From positions 1 to 29,245 of the forward strand of contig NZ_JBHTMU010000047.1 of NCBI RefSeq assembly GCF_042679605.1: 29,245 nucleotides of DNA, read 5' to 3'. Source of the DNA: Litorisediminicola beolgyonensis. Lineage in GTDB: Bacteria > Pseudomonadota > Alphaproteobacteria > Rhodobacterales > Rhodobacteraceae. Under the pieces are notes generated by a model. That model ran no database searches and was not told the origin of the DNA. It saw nothing but the letters and a program-made list of their open reading frames with translations. Shown here one piece after another: positions 7,930 to 18,700 of the stretch (position 1 is its first letter; the number at the start of each line of letters is the position of its first letter). A program made the position numbers and the translations under genes.

Positions 7930-8919
7930 TCACCCCCAACGCCGTCCGAGCCCGAGGGGACCGCGCAGGAGCCGCTCGGGCGCCCCGCCCGAGGCGTGAC
8001 CTGAGGCCTCGCCCAGCCCGCGCTCGGCCAGAAGCCCGGCCAGCACCGCCCGGCGCGCCTCGAACCGTGCGCCGAGATGGGCGCGCGCCGCGAAGAGCGC
8101 CCAGAGCCGCGCCAGAACGAGGTCTTCCACGAACACGCTGAGCGCCCGGTCGCGCGCCGGGATCGGCCCATAGGCCGCGAGAAAGGAGCGCCGGTCCCCG
8201 GCTTCGGTGCCGGGCCAGGGCTGCTCCCCGGCCTCGGCCAGGCGCCGCCGCAGGGAGAGGCCGGTCAGGAAGCGGGCAGTGTCGAAATAGACATGTCCCT
8301 CGCGATCGGAATGGCGGTCGAAGGCCACGACCCGCTCGCCCAGGTCGAAGAGGTTATGCGCCTGGAAATCGCTGTGCAGCATCGCCACCGGCGCCTGCGC
8401 GCGCGCCAGCCCGCCATGCCGCGCGTGAAGCGTGGCCTCGAGCCGGTCCCGACCCGCGCAGGGATCGGGCGGCAGAAGCCGTCCGCGCCGCTGCCAGAGA
8501 TCGCCCCCGCGGCCCCGCCTTGTGCGGTGGTGCAGCCGACGCAGCCACCGGCCCGCCCGCGTCAGACGCGCCGCGCGCCCCGAGAGGTCACTCATGCGGT
8601 CCGACAGAAGCGGCGCGTCGATCCAGCCGGTGGCGAGGAACCTGCCTTCGGGGCAGAGACCCCGCGGCACCACGCAATCGCCGGTCACCGCGCGCAGCCG
8701 CTCCAGCGCCCGATATTGCTCGGTCACGATTTCGGGGCGGGGATCGGACTTGATTGCCAGGGCCTCGCCGCCGATCTCGGCGCGAAAGACCCGAACCACG
8801 CCGCCGCGCACCGGTTTGGAATAGACCTCCTCGAACCGCTCGGGCCGCCCCAGGATCACCGCGACACGGGCTTCGGCGCGCGCCGAGGCGGCGGGGTCGG
8901 GAGGGACAAGAAGGGGCAT
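7930..8919 (-). CDS. Aminoglycoside-phosphotransferase-fold small-molecule kinase
   Basis: The product is 329 aa when started at the ATG at 8919 (MPLLVPPDPAASARAEA). The frame is open 39 codons further upstream, but that part runs through a hairpin and reads unlike coding sequence. The protein has the APH/choline-kinase fold signature: Lys57 in LAIKSD as the ATP lysine, the catalytic loop H182-S-D184-F-Q-A-H-N189 (HxDxxxxN type), and Asp201 in VVAFDRHSD as the metal-binding residue. The family phosphorylates hydroxyl groups of sugars, antibiotics, choline or amino alcohols. The substrate is not deducible. In a locus with glycan genes a sugar or lipid-headgroup kinase is more attractive than resistance, but that is inference. 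The C-terminus is arginine/glycine rich. It is convergent with the muramidase gene. Confidence 0.75.
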   Translation of the reverse strand: MPLLVPPDPAASARAEARVAVILGRPERFEEVYSKPVRGGVVRVFRAEIGGEALAIKSDPRPEIVTEQYRALERLRAVTGDCVVPRGLCPEGRFLATGWIDAPLLSDRMSDLSGRAARLTRAGRWLRRLHHRTRRGRGGDLWQRRGRLLPPDPCAGRDRLEATLHARHGGLARAQAPVAMLHSDFQAHNLFDLGERVVAFDRHSDREGHVYFDTARFLTGLSLRRRLAEAGEQPWPGTEAGDRRSFLAAYGPIPARDRALSVFVEDLVLARLWALFAARAHLGARFEARRAVLAGLLAERGLGEASGHASGGAPERLLRGPLGLGRRWG

Positions 8920-9012
8920 CTGAAAATCCGCGTATATGAACCTCCGGCCGCAACCGGAGGGGGAAAAATATGTATTGGCGGAGAACCTAGCACCTTGCGC
9001 GACGTCGCCAAC
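8920..9012 (-). other. Leader of the kinase gene with hairpin
   Basis: This holds the inverted repeat CCTCCGG-CCGCAA-CCGGAGG (8941-8960) flanked by AT-rich sequence (around 8962-8976). On the minus strand the hairpin lies 21 nt upstream of the kinase ATG and follows an AT-rich stretch, so it could be an operator or a structured leader. No clear -35/-10 pair or Shine-Dalgarno sequence was found. Confidence 0.35.
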
Positions 9013-9047
9013 GAAAAAACCGGCCCGGGTCCCCACCCGAGCCGGTC
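9013..9047 (-). terminator. Rho-independent terminator of the giant protein/OMP operon
   Basis: Read on the minus strand, ACCGGCTCGGGT (9046-9035), a GGGG loop and ACCCGGGCCGGT (9030-9019) form a 12-bp stem with one mismatch, followed at once by a run of Ts (9019-9014). It lies about 33 bp past the stop of the beta-barrel gene. Confidence 0.92.
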
Positions 9048-9079
9048 TCCTTGACCGTCCCTGCCCCCAGGGGCGTCGG

Positions 9080-12000
9080 TCAGAACTTGGCGATCACGTT
9101 GAAGAACGCACCTTCCTTGCGGCCGTCGATGCGGCGCAGGTCGTCGTCCACATCGCCGATCTGGTAGCCCACGCCCGCCTTCACGTTGTTGCCGAAATGG
9201 CGCCAGACGCCCAGGAGCCCGCCGGTCTCGGTGATCTCGGCCTCCTCGAAGCGCATGGTCCGGACCTCGGCGGTCACGTCCCAGTTATGGACCACGTGGT
9301 AGTCCAGCCGGAGCACGCCCAGATGCGCGGTGTTCGACGAGAACTCGTCGGAGCCGCGGGCGCTTTCCACCTCGGCCTTGCGGTAGCCGTACTTGCCGCC
9401 CAGCGTCCATTGCCGGGTCAGGTCGTAGCTGGCGTCGAAGGAGAGGATATGGCTCTTCTGGCGCAGGCCCTCGTCACCGTCGAGCGCGTAGACCGCGACC
9501 TGGTCGGGACCGGGCAGGTCCTCGAGATAGGTATAGCGGAACAGCATGTTGAACCGGTCGTTGTCGATCGGGCGGTAGGCATAGCCCAGGTTCGCCTCGA
9601 TATAGCGGCCGTCGCGGGTGTAGTCGTCCTCGTCCTCGGCGCCCTCGCTTTCCGAGATCAGCGCATCGAGATTGGCCAGGAGCCGCGCGTTCTCGGAGAT
9701 CTTGTAGCGCGCATAGGCCGAGAGGCCCCAGGTGTGGCGGTCGTCGAGATCGGGCAGATCCTCGGCGTCGTCCTCACGGTATTCCGCCGATATACCCGCC
9801 TTCAGCCGCTCGCCTTCGGAGTAATGCGCCCCGAGCGACAGGCCGCGGCGGATGATGGTGCCGTCGTCGCGATCCTGCTCGCCGTAGATGATGCCGCCAT
9901 CGAGCACCCAGCGGTCCGAGGGCGTGTAGCTGACGCCATAGGCCGAGGTGAGCGAGGGCCGGTCGCCATAGAGATCGTAGCTGTTCTCGGCGCGAAGCGT
10001 GACCGCCTCGTTGATCTTCGAGCGCGCGCCCAGCACGTAGGTGCCGCCATCCGAGCCCGAGAAGCCGCTTTCGAGCTGGCGCTCGGGATCGAGCCGGTAG
10101 CCCAGGTAATACTGCGTCCCGGCATTGGGCTCGTAGGTCAGGTTGGCATAGCCGCCGGTGCCCGAGGTGCCGTCGGAGACCTCCATCTCGGCGCTCAGGC
10201 TGTCGGTGAGGCGGGTGCGTGCGCCGACCCCGTAGCGGTCGTTGTCGCGCAGACCCCCGGAGCTCTCGACCGTGGCCTGGGCGAAGAGCCAGGCGGCGTA
10301 GTCGGGCCGCGGCTCGTAGGTCAGGCGCAGGCCCACATCGGTGCGCTCGCCGGTGGCGTCGTCGCGGGTGGCGTCGGGGTCCTCGCGCTTGGTGTTGAGC
10401 GCCTGCATCTCGGCCGCCCAGGCCTGGCTGATCTGGTAGACGAAGCCCACGCGGGTGTCCTCGCGGCTGGCGCCGTCATCGTCCTCGAACCGGTCATGGG
10501 CGACGATCACCGAGGCGCGGTCGCTCAGGTCCACATCCGCGGCGAGGCCCCAGCTCTCCTGGCCCGTGCCGATATTGTAATCGGCCGAGACGAAGCCCTC
10601 TTCCTTCTTGTCGTAATAGCCCGAGAGCGTGCCGGTGACACGCCCGCCGGTCAGCTCGCCCAGATCGGCAGCCATCTCGACCTCGGTGGCGCGGGCGGTC
10701 AGATCGTCCTGGCCGGCGCTGGCGATGTCGTCGAACTCGAAGCCGCCCACGGCCGAGGTGGAGGTGCCGAAGCCCGGCCCCTCGCTCTCGGCGTGCTCGA
10801 TCGAGAGATAGGTGTTGTCCGAGGCGCGCCAGAGCAGGTCGACGCCCGAGAGCGTGTTGTCGGCAAGCCCGGTGCTTTCGCGCTGCGCGGTGAAGCCCAG
10901 ACGCACCTGGTCGGTGATCCAGCCCTCGGCGCGGAGGCCGACGCTCTCACCCTCGATATCGGTGACGCCGAGCGGGACGTATTCGTACTGCACAACGAGA
11001 TCGGCCTCGTAGCGGCCGAGCGGGCTGTCCGAAAGCAGCCCGTCGCCGCTATATTGCGAGATCGGGTTGGTCAGCTGCACCACGCCCTGGAAGTAGTTGA
11101 CCTCGTAGTCGCGGCCCTCGACCAGACGGGTCTGGCGCACGATCCGGCCCGAGGTCTCGTCGCGATACTGGACCAGCACCGTGGCGGTGCCGTTCATCAC
11201 GCCCTGGCGGCTGAGCTGGTAGAAGCTGCCGCCGGTCACGTCGAGCACGTCGCGCTGCGCCAGCCGGTCGGGGCTGGCCGCGTAGCCCGAGAGCCGCACC
11301 CGCGGCTGGCCGTGGCTGGTCTGCTGGGTCGACTCGTAGGTGCCCGCGACGCCGTAGAGCGTGCGGTCCGAGCGCACCAGCGACAGCTCCTCGTCGGCGA
11401 GCTTGAAATCGCCCAGGAGAAGCTCGGAGGCATCCTTGCGGACGCGCAGGAAGAGCTTGCCGGAGGTCGGCGCGTCCTCGACGATGGTCGAGTCGTCGCC
11501 GAAGGTCAGGTAGACATCCTCGGCGCGGATCGAGCGCAGGAGGTTGAGCGGCTCGCGCTCGTCGAGATCGTCGAAGATCTCGTCGAGGTCGCGCTCGTCG
11601 GTGTCGATGGCGGCGGTGATCTCGTAGCCCGAGGCAGTGCGACCCTTGGCATAGCCCGCGACGCGGCCGATCGAGTAGCTGTCATCCTCGCCCTGGGTAT
11701 CGCCCCATTCCTTGCCGAGGGTGACATCGACGGTGGCCACGTAGAACCAGTCCTGGGCCGGGATCTCGACCCGGCGCTCGATCACCTGCGGGCCGACGGC
11801 GACCTGCACGTCGCGCATACCCGGCGGCAGGATGCGCTGGACCACGAAGGCGCCCGAGGCATCGACCGGGATGGTCTCGCCCATGACGGTGACGGAGGTG
11901 CCCGGCGCGGCGCTGTCGGAATAGACGGTGATCGCACCGCCGGTCACCGGGATGGCGCGGCGGCGGGTCAGGTCGTCGCCCTCGCCCGGGGCCACGATGG

Positions 12001-12718
12001 GACCGTCGAGCGCGGGATCGGCGAGCCGCGAGCCGGTGCGCGCGATGGGCAGGAGGCGGGTCTCGTCATAGCGGCCGCGGGCGTCGTAGACGCGCAGCGC
12101 GTAGACCATGTCGGCGGTGCCGGAGCCGGGCATGGTCCAGGTGACCTCGCCATTGGGCTTGACCGGCAGCACCGCCAGCACCCGGCCGGGGTTGGCGGCA
12201 TCGGCGACGCGCAGCTCGGCGCGGCGGATATAGGCGGGGTAGTTCGACGAGGTCCGGAAGGTCACCGGCGCGCCCGCGGGATAGGTGCGGCGCATGTCGG
12301 CGGTCGAGACCGCGAGCCGCGGCTCCACGCTCAGCCCGTCGAAGCGGACCTCGACATTGGCCTGCTCCAGCACCCGGTCGACCCGGCGCAGCTCGTTGAC
12401 CCGCGCCTCGTTGCCCTCGAGCAGCACCGGCTCGGCGCCGGGCTCCGGCGCGTCGATGGTGATCGAGAAGCCCTCGTCGCCGAGATCGCTCTGGAACACC
12501 TCCATCTCGGTGTTCTCGCCGGTGGGCATCGACACCACGGTCCCGGCATTGGGCTGCACGCAATCGGCCGGCAGGCGCCCGTCGATCAGCGTGCAATCCA
12601 CCGACAAGGGCTGCGCGAAAGCGCCGCCCGCAACCAGTGCGCCAAGCGCGACCCCTGCTGCGAGACGCCCCCCGAGGGGGGCGCCGCCAGTCTTGAGCCC
12701 AATCGTCAATCTGCCCAT
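9080..12718 (-). CDS. Large outer-membrane beta-barrel protein, partner of the upstream giant repeat protein
   Basis: The product is 1212 aa. A Sec signal peptide is clear (hydrophobic core LAAGVALGALVAGGAFA, cleavage before QPLSV at ~residue 36). Residues ~36-330 are a periplasmic/extracellular-type beta-rich region with carbohydrate-binding or Ig-like character (TYPAGAPVTFRTSSNYPAY; PVTGGAITVYSDSAAPGTS). From ~340 to the end, alternating amphipathic strands rich in Tyr, Asp, Arg and Gly, with turn-like DDD/DED loops, look like a long outer-membrane barrel. The last residues (FFNVIAKF) end in the C-terminal Phe recognised by the BAM machinery. The sequence does not show a TonB box or plug domain. 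The gene lies 48 bp downstream of the 3245-aa gene on the same strand and is closed by a strong terminator, so the two are an operon. A role in anchoring or exporting the giant protein is inference. Confidence 0.75.
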   Translation of the reverse strand: MGRLTIGLKTGGAPLGGRLAAGVALGALVAGGAFAQPLSVDCTLIDGRLPADCVQPNAGTVVSMPTGENTEMEVFQSDLGDEGFSITIDAPEPGAEPVLLEGNEARVNELRRVDRVLEQANVEVRFDGLSVEPRLAVSTADMRRTYPAGAPVTFRTSSNYPAYIRRAELRVADAANPGRVLAVLPVKPNGEVTWTMPGSGTADMVYALRVYDARGRYDETRLLPIARTGSRLADPALDGPIVAPGEGDDLTRRRAIPVTGGAITVYSDSAAPGTSVTVMGETIPVDASGAFVVQRILPPGMRDVQVAVGPQVIERRVEIPAQDWFYVATVDVTLGKEWGDTQGEDDSYSIGRVAGYAKGRTASGYEITAAIDTDERDLDEIFDDLDEREPLNLLRSIRAEDVYLTFGDDSTIVEDAPTSGKLFLRVRKDASELLLGDFKLADEELSLVRSDRTLYGVAGTYESTQQTSHGQPRVRLSGYAASPDRLAQRDVLDVTGGSFYQLSRQGVMNGTATVLVQYRDETSGRIVRQTRLVEGRDYEVNYFQGVVQLTNPISQYSGDGLLSDSPLGRYEADLVVQYEYVPLGVTDIEGESVGLRAEGWITDQVRLGFTAQRESTGLADNTLSGVDLLWRASDNTYLSIEHAESEGPGFGTSTSAVGGFEFDDIASAGQDDLTARATEVEMAADLGELTGGRVTGTLSGYYDKKEEGFVSADYNIGTGQESWGLAADVDLSDRASVIVAHDRFEDDDGASREDTRVGFVYQISQAWAAEMQALNTKREDPDATRDDATGERTDVGLRLTYEPRPDYAAWLFAQATVESSGGLRDNDRYGVGARTRLTDSLSAEMEVSDGTSGTGGYANLTYEPNAGTQYYLGYRLDPERQLESGFSGSDGGTYVLGARSKINEAVTLRAENSYDLYGDRPSLTSAYGVSYTPSDRWVLDGGIIYGEQDRDDGTIIRRGLSLGAHYSEGERLKAGISAEYREDDAEDLPDLDDRHTWGLSAYARYKISENARLLANLDALISESEGAEDEDDYTRDGRYIEANLGYAYRPIDNDRFNMLFRYTYLEDLPGPDQVAVYALDGDEGLRQKSHILSFDASYDLTRQWTLGGKYGYRKAEVESARGSDEFSSNTAHLGVLRLDYHVVHNWDVTAEVRTMRFEEAEITETGGLLGVWRHFGNNVKAGVGYQIGDVDDDLRRIDGRKEGAFFNVIAKF

Positions 12719-12766
12719 AAAAATGCTCCGGCTCTCAAGATATAGTTGATTTCCGTTCTACACCGC
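12719..12766 (-). other. Intercistronic spacer with ribosome binding site
   Basis: This is a 48-bp gap between the giant protein stop and the beta-barrel ATG. On the minus strand a GGAG element lies about 7 nt before the ATG. No terminator is present, supporting co-transcription. Confidence 0.6.
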
Positions 12767-15700
12767 CTAGCGGGGATGTTGCACGGTTTTTTCCACCATG
12801 AGCCGGTATTTCCCGTGGGTTTTCCAGTAGCCGCGCAACACGCCTTCGACCGCGCGCATCCGCCGGGCCATGGTCGCGCCGGATTCTCCCTTTTCGACGT
12901 AGGAGATACGCACCGTGACCGGGATATCGGCGAATTTCGGCACCGCGCGGCCCATCGCCTGCACGAAGGCGGGCTTGGGTTGGTTGGTGCCGGGGACGAA
13001 GGCGTTGTCGGCGATATCGATTCGCACCAGCTTGGAGATGGTGGCGCCGAAGTTCATCTTCGTCATCTTGCCGGCGGTCAGGCGGATCACCCGCGGGTTC
13101 TCGGTGGTCAGGCGATAGCCCGAGGGCAGCGAGCGGGTGTCGAGCTTCAGGGTGAAGTTCGTCCCGATATCCCGCGGCAGGGCGGCGCAGGGCACGTGGA
13201 AGCGGCCATGCTCGTCGGTGGTGATGATCTCGCCCTTGACGGTGACCAGGCGGACGCCGGGGATGCCCTTCTCGTCGCGCACCGGTGCGGGCGGCGGGGT
13301 GTACTTGGCCCCCTTGCCCTTGCCGCCGCCATAGACGTCGTCGGCGACGACCATGCCCGCCGGCACCGGACCGCGGTCGGTGGCCAGGCCGATCTTCGAG
13401 GATGGACCGTCTTGGTAGCCGTTCTGGTTCACGTCGTCGAAGACCTTGCCGATCACCGTGCCGCAGTCGAAGACCGGCTCCGGCCCGACCACCACGGTGG
13501 CGCGCGCCGAGTAGCTGTTGCCCTCGTCGTCAACCATGGTGACGCGGTTGGTGTAGAGGCCCGGCTGGGTCGACCCCAGCACCACCGTGTCGATGGTGAA
13601 GGTCACGGTCTCGCCCGCATCGACGCTGAGATTGTCGAGGCTGACCAGGCGGCCCTCGTCGTCGAGCCCGTCGAGGCTGCCGCCGCGATAGAGGAACCCG
13701 CCGGGCAGGCTGTCGACCACATCGAGGATCTCGTCGGTCTCGCCGCTGTTGATGATCCCGATCTCCCAGGTCACCACGTCGCCTTGGCGCACCGTGTCGC
13801 GGCCGACCACGCGCTTGGTAATCGCAAGCTCGGTCTCGCCGGTGGCCTGGGTGAGTTCGATGATGACCTCGGTGGTGTCGTCGTCGCTCTGCGAGTCGAG
13901 GCCCGCGCTGTCGGGACGGATGTCGTCGGCGTCGAAGGTGCCGATGCCGTCGATCCGGTCGCGGCCCGGCTGCGAGATGCGGCGCGCGAGATCCTCGGTA
14001 ATGATGACCACCACCGTATATTCCCAGATCTCGCCGACATCGAGCTGGCCGTCGCCATCGGTGTCGCCACCTGTCAGCGACGCGCTGCGGACCAGGTTCA
14101 CGACCGCATCCGGAACGGTACCGTCGGGATCGATCCGGAAGCTCGGCACCAGGACGTCGCCGGACTGCACGACCGTGAAGTCGAGGGTCGGGTTCACCAG
14201 GGTGATTTGTCCGGTATTCGGGACGGTGATCGTGTAGGTCAGGCTGTCCGGCTCGGACCAGATCGGCGCGACGCTGGGATCGGCGTCGATCTCATCCTGG
14301 TTGCGCGGGATCAGGGTGGTGGTGCCATCCTCTGCATTGACCTCGCGCGAGACCGTGACCTCGGGCTCGGCCACCTCGACCGAGATGTCGAACTTGGGCT
14401 CGGCCGGCAGGATCTCGACCGTCGGGTCGTCGACCTCGGGCGTGTCGGGATCGTCGGAGTCGTCCTCGACCGGGGTGTCCTTCGGATCGGTACCGGTGAC
14501 CACGGCCACGTTCTCGACGATGCCCGCCTCGATGTCCTCTTGGGTCAGCGCATAGGTCGCGGTGTAGACGAAAATCTCGGGGCTCTCGCCCGCCTGGGTG
14601 ACACGGATCACCCGATCCTCGCCCTCGTCGCCCGAGACATAGGCGATGTCGCGTAGCTCGACCTGGTTGGTCAGACCGGTGATCAGCTCATCGGTCAGCG
14701 CGATGTTCGAGACGGTCACGTTGCCGGTGTTCTCGACGGTGAAGGTATAGGTCACCGTCTCGCCGGCCTCGGCGAAGCCATCGTCGTTCTCGTCGTTGAA
14801 GCGGCCGGACTTCTCGAGCGTGAGCTCGGGGCCCTGCGGCAGATCGACGGTGACATCGTCGTCGTCGGTCACCGGGTCGCCGGTCGGAGGCGTGCCCGCG
14901 ACCGTGGCGGAGTTCAGCACCTCGCCCGCGTCGATATCGGCCTGGGTCAGCGCGTAGACGCCGACATAGGTCCAGGTCTCGCCGACATCGAGCGCGCCGT
15001 CATCGTCGGCATCGCCGCCGGTCAGGGTGAGCGTGGCCAGGACGCCGTCCTGCGCCTCGATCAGGCTGTCGGTCAGGGTCACGCCGGTCAGCGTCACGTT
15101 GCCGGTGTTCTCGACGGTGAAGAGATAGCTCACCTCGTCGCCGACCTGCGCAGCGTCCGAGCCGTCGTAATCGGCGGTCTTCTCCAGCGCGATACCCGAC
15201 ACCTGGCCCAGGGTCCGGACGTCGTCGTCCTGGTCCGTCGGCGTGGAGCCGTCCGACCCGGTGCCGGTGACCTCGGCGGTATTGGTGAAGCTGCCCGCGT
15301 CGATATCGGCCTGGGTCAGCGTGTAGCTGCCGGTGGCCGTCGCCGTGGCGCCGGGTGCCAGCGTGCCGAGATCGGTGGCCGACAGGCTCACCCCCGCCAC
15401 GAGATCGCTTAGCGTCACGGCGCTCAGCGTCACGTTGCCGGTATTCTCGATGGTGAAGTCGTAGGAGATCGTGTCTCCCGCCGAGACCCCGGCCACGCCG
15501 TCATCGTCGTTGAGCGTGCCGGTCTTCTCGAGCGCGATATCGGAGCTCCGTCCCAACGTGGTGACCGCGCGCGACGGACCGTCGGTGATCTCGGCGCCCG
15601 AGGGAGCCTCGGCGGCGACGCGCACGGTGTTGACCACGCGGCCGCTGTCGAGATCGGCCTGGGTCACCGTGTGGGTGGCCTCGTAGGTCCAGGTCTCGCC

Positions 15701-18700
15701 CACGTCGAGATCGCCATTGCCGTCGTCGCCCGAGACCAGCGTCGGTCCGGTGAGCTCGGCACTGATGTCGACGCCCGCGCCGGTGCGCAGCACATCCGTC
15801 AGGGTCACGTCCGTGAGCGTCACGTTGCCCGGGTTCTGGACCTCGATCGTGTAGGTCAGCACCTGGCCCACCGCGTCCTCGGAGGCCGGGATCGAGGTGA
15901 TGTCGACACTTTTCTCGACGGTGATCAGCGGCTCGGCGCCCGGCAGACAGACATAGGCGTCGTTGTTGCCGTCATCGGTCTCGGTGAGCGGCGTGCCGTC
16001 GGTTTCCTCGGCGCTGGAGGTGGCCGAGTTCTGGATCGCCCGGCCCGAGGCACAGCGGTCGTCGGAGACCGACACGCCCGCGCCGTCCACGTCCTCCTGC
16101 GTCACCGTGTAGGTGGCGGTGCAGGTCTCGGTGGCGCCGGCCGCGAGGCTGGCGATCGGGTTCGCACCCGAGGGGCAGGATATCGCCGAGAGGCCCGGCA
16201 GCGGGTCGGAGATCGCGATATTCGAGATCGTCCAGGGCCCGTCATTGGTCACCGCGAAGGAGAAGGTCAGCACCTCGCCCACGGTGGCGAGATCGGGGCT
16301 CGCCGATTTCACCATGTCATAGGTCGGGGCCACGTCGTCGTTGACGAAGGTACAGACCGCCGCATCGCCCGAGACGAGGCTCAGCGTGTCGCCGGCGAAG
16401 GACGAGCCGCCCGCGCCTTCGATCACGCAGGAGAGACCGGTGCGAGTATAGCCGTCGACCAGCGCCTCGGTCAGGACGTAATCCCCGGCCGCCACGCGCA
16501 CCGGCGTGCCCTGCACCGCGGCGGTGCCATTGTAGGACAGGGTGAAATCGGCCTCGGCGAAGGTGCCGCCATTGTCGTTGACGACCTCCTTGACCAAGGT
16601 CAGCTCACCCCGCTGGAGCGTGTTGACGAAGGTACAGGTGACATCCTCGCCATCGACGAGGGTCAGCCCGTTCGCACCCGTGGCGTCGCTTCCGCCGGTG
16701 CAGACGAGCGAGCTCAGCGCATAGGCATCCGCATTGGCGCCGGTGCCAAGCTCGGAGAGGCTGAAATCGCCCGCCGGGACCAGGACCGAGGTCACATCCG
16801 CGCCACCGGTGGCGGCGGTGCCGGTGATGCCCTCGGGGCCCGCATAGGTCAGGTCCCAATCGGCGGCGCTGTCGACATCGGTGCTCACCGCGCCGTTCTC
16901 GACCTCCTTGACCAGCGTCAGGGTCGCGGTCTCGAGGCGGTTGGCGAAGGTACAGGTGATGTCCGAGCCGACCTGGCCATCGGTGATGGTCAGGGTGCCG
17001 CTGGCCGACGCGCTGCTGTCGCCATTGGTGCAGGAGATCGACGCGTCGTAGAGGAAGCTCTCGCCGTCATTGGCCTCGGAGAGATCGTAATCGCCCGGGG
17101 TCAGGTAGATGTTCTGGCTGGCCCAGGCGGTCGAGGTGAAGCTGTTGGTGCCGACCTCCAGCACCCAGTCGCCCGCCGGCGTGGCGAGGCCCGCATAGGC
17201 CGCCGGCACGTCGAGCGTCTTGACCAGGGTCACCTTGGCGGTATTGGGCGCGTTCACGAAGGTACAGATCGCGGTCTCGCCATCGGCGACGCTCAGCTGC
17301 GGCGCCGAGAGGCTCTTGAGATCGGGGGTCGCGTTGCCGTCGATCTCGCAGATCAGGCTCTCGATCCCGTATTGCTGGTAGTCGATATCGCCTGCGACCG
17401 CCGGGGTCAGCGCCTCGGAGAGCGCATAATCGCCCGCCGGGATGGTCACGGTGGTGACCGCGCCGGAGCCGGTCTGGCCGGTGGCGCCGACGCCCGAGCT
17501 GGCGAGCCCGTCGAAGGTCAGGTTCCAGCCGTCGGCGGTGACGCCGAGCGCGTTCGGGGCGACCTCCTTGACCAGCGTCAGGGTCGCGGTCTGGAGCGTG
17601 TTGACGAAGGTACATTCCACATCGTCGCCCGCCTCGACACCCACCAGGCCCGAGGTCGCGCCAGCGGTATAGGTGAGGCCGTTCGTGGCGCCCGAGCAGG
17701 AGAGCGCGGAGCTGTAGAGCAGGTCATGGCTGCCCGCGCTCTCGGTCAGGGCGATATCGCCGGGGGTGACCAGGACATCGGTCACCGAGGCGTCGCCGTT
17801 ATTGCCCGCCGCGCCGCCATCGACACTCAGCGCCCAGCTGTCGGCATCGAGCGCCACGCCGTCGAGCGAGGCGGGGTTGTTCACCACCTTGTTCAGCGTC
17901 ACGCGGGCCACGGTGATGTCGTTCTGGAAGGTACAGGTGACGGTCTCGTCATCGAGAAGCGTCAGTCCGTCCGCGCCGTTCTGGTCGGTGCCGGTGCAGA
18001 CCAGCGAGGAGAGCGTGTAATTGGCCGGGCCGTTTTCCTCGGTCAGGGTATAGGCACCCGCGGGCACCACCACCGAGGTCACCTCGGTCGCGCCGGTCTC
18101 GCCGACAGCGCCGGCATCGCCGGGCCCGTCAAAGCGCAGATCCCAGTCGGTGATCGCGGCGGTGCCGAAATCGCCGTTGTCGACGGATTTCACCAGCGTC
18201 AGCGTCGCGGTCTCGAGCGTGTTGTCGATGGTACAGACGACGTTCTCGCCGACGCCGACCTCGACGCTGCCGACATCGGCCGAGGCCGCGCCGGTCACGG
18301 TGGCACCGGCATCGGTGAAGCCGCCCGCGGCGCCGGTGCAGGAGAGCGCGGCATCGTAGCCGAGCACGCCGCCCGGGATCACCTCGGAGATCGTGTAGCT
18401 GCCTGCGGTCACCGCAACATTGGTCACGTCGGCCGTGCCGGTGACACCCGAGATCGGGGTGGTGCCGCTGGTCGAGAGCGTCCAGGCGGTGGCGGCGGGC
18501 ACGGTGGTCCCGGCGGCGACCGAGCTGTCATCGACGGTCTTGACCAGGGTCAGGCGGCCCTGGGTGGCGGCGTTGGTGAAGACGCAGGTGACGTCGTCGC
18601 CCTGGGCCAGGGTCACCTCTTTCGAGCTGGTGACGTCGGTGGTGCCGCAGACCAGGCTGTCGAGCCCGTAGAGCGCGTAATCGTCATCGGTGGCCGAGGC

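Noticed and set aside
7930..8919. Antibiotic resistance gene, because of the APH fold
   Set aside because: The fold is shared by many metabolic kinases. Nothing in the sequence or neighbourhood points to aminoglycoside substrates.
8936..12745. A 1269-codon open frame on the plus strand opposite the beta-barrel gene
   Set aside because: No domains are visible, and the composition is typical of antisense shadows in GC-rich DNA. The minus strand has a signal peptide and a C-terminal Phe signature.
12746..14656. A 636-codon plus-strand frame opposite the end of the giant gene
   Set aside because: It is a shadow of DUF7507 repeat DNA, with no start signal and no recognisable family.
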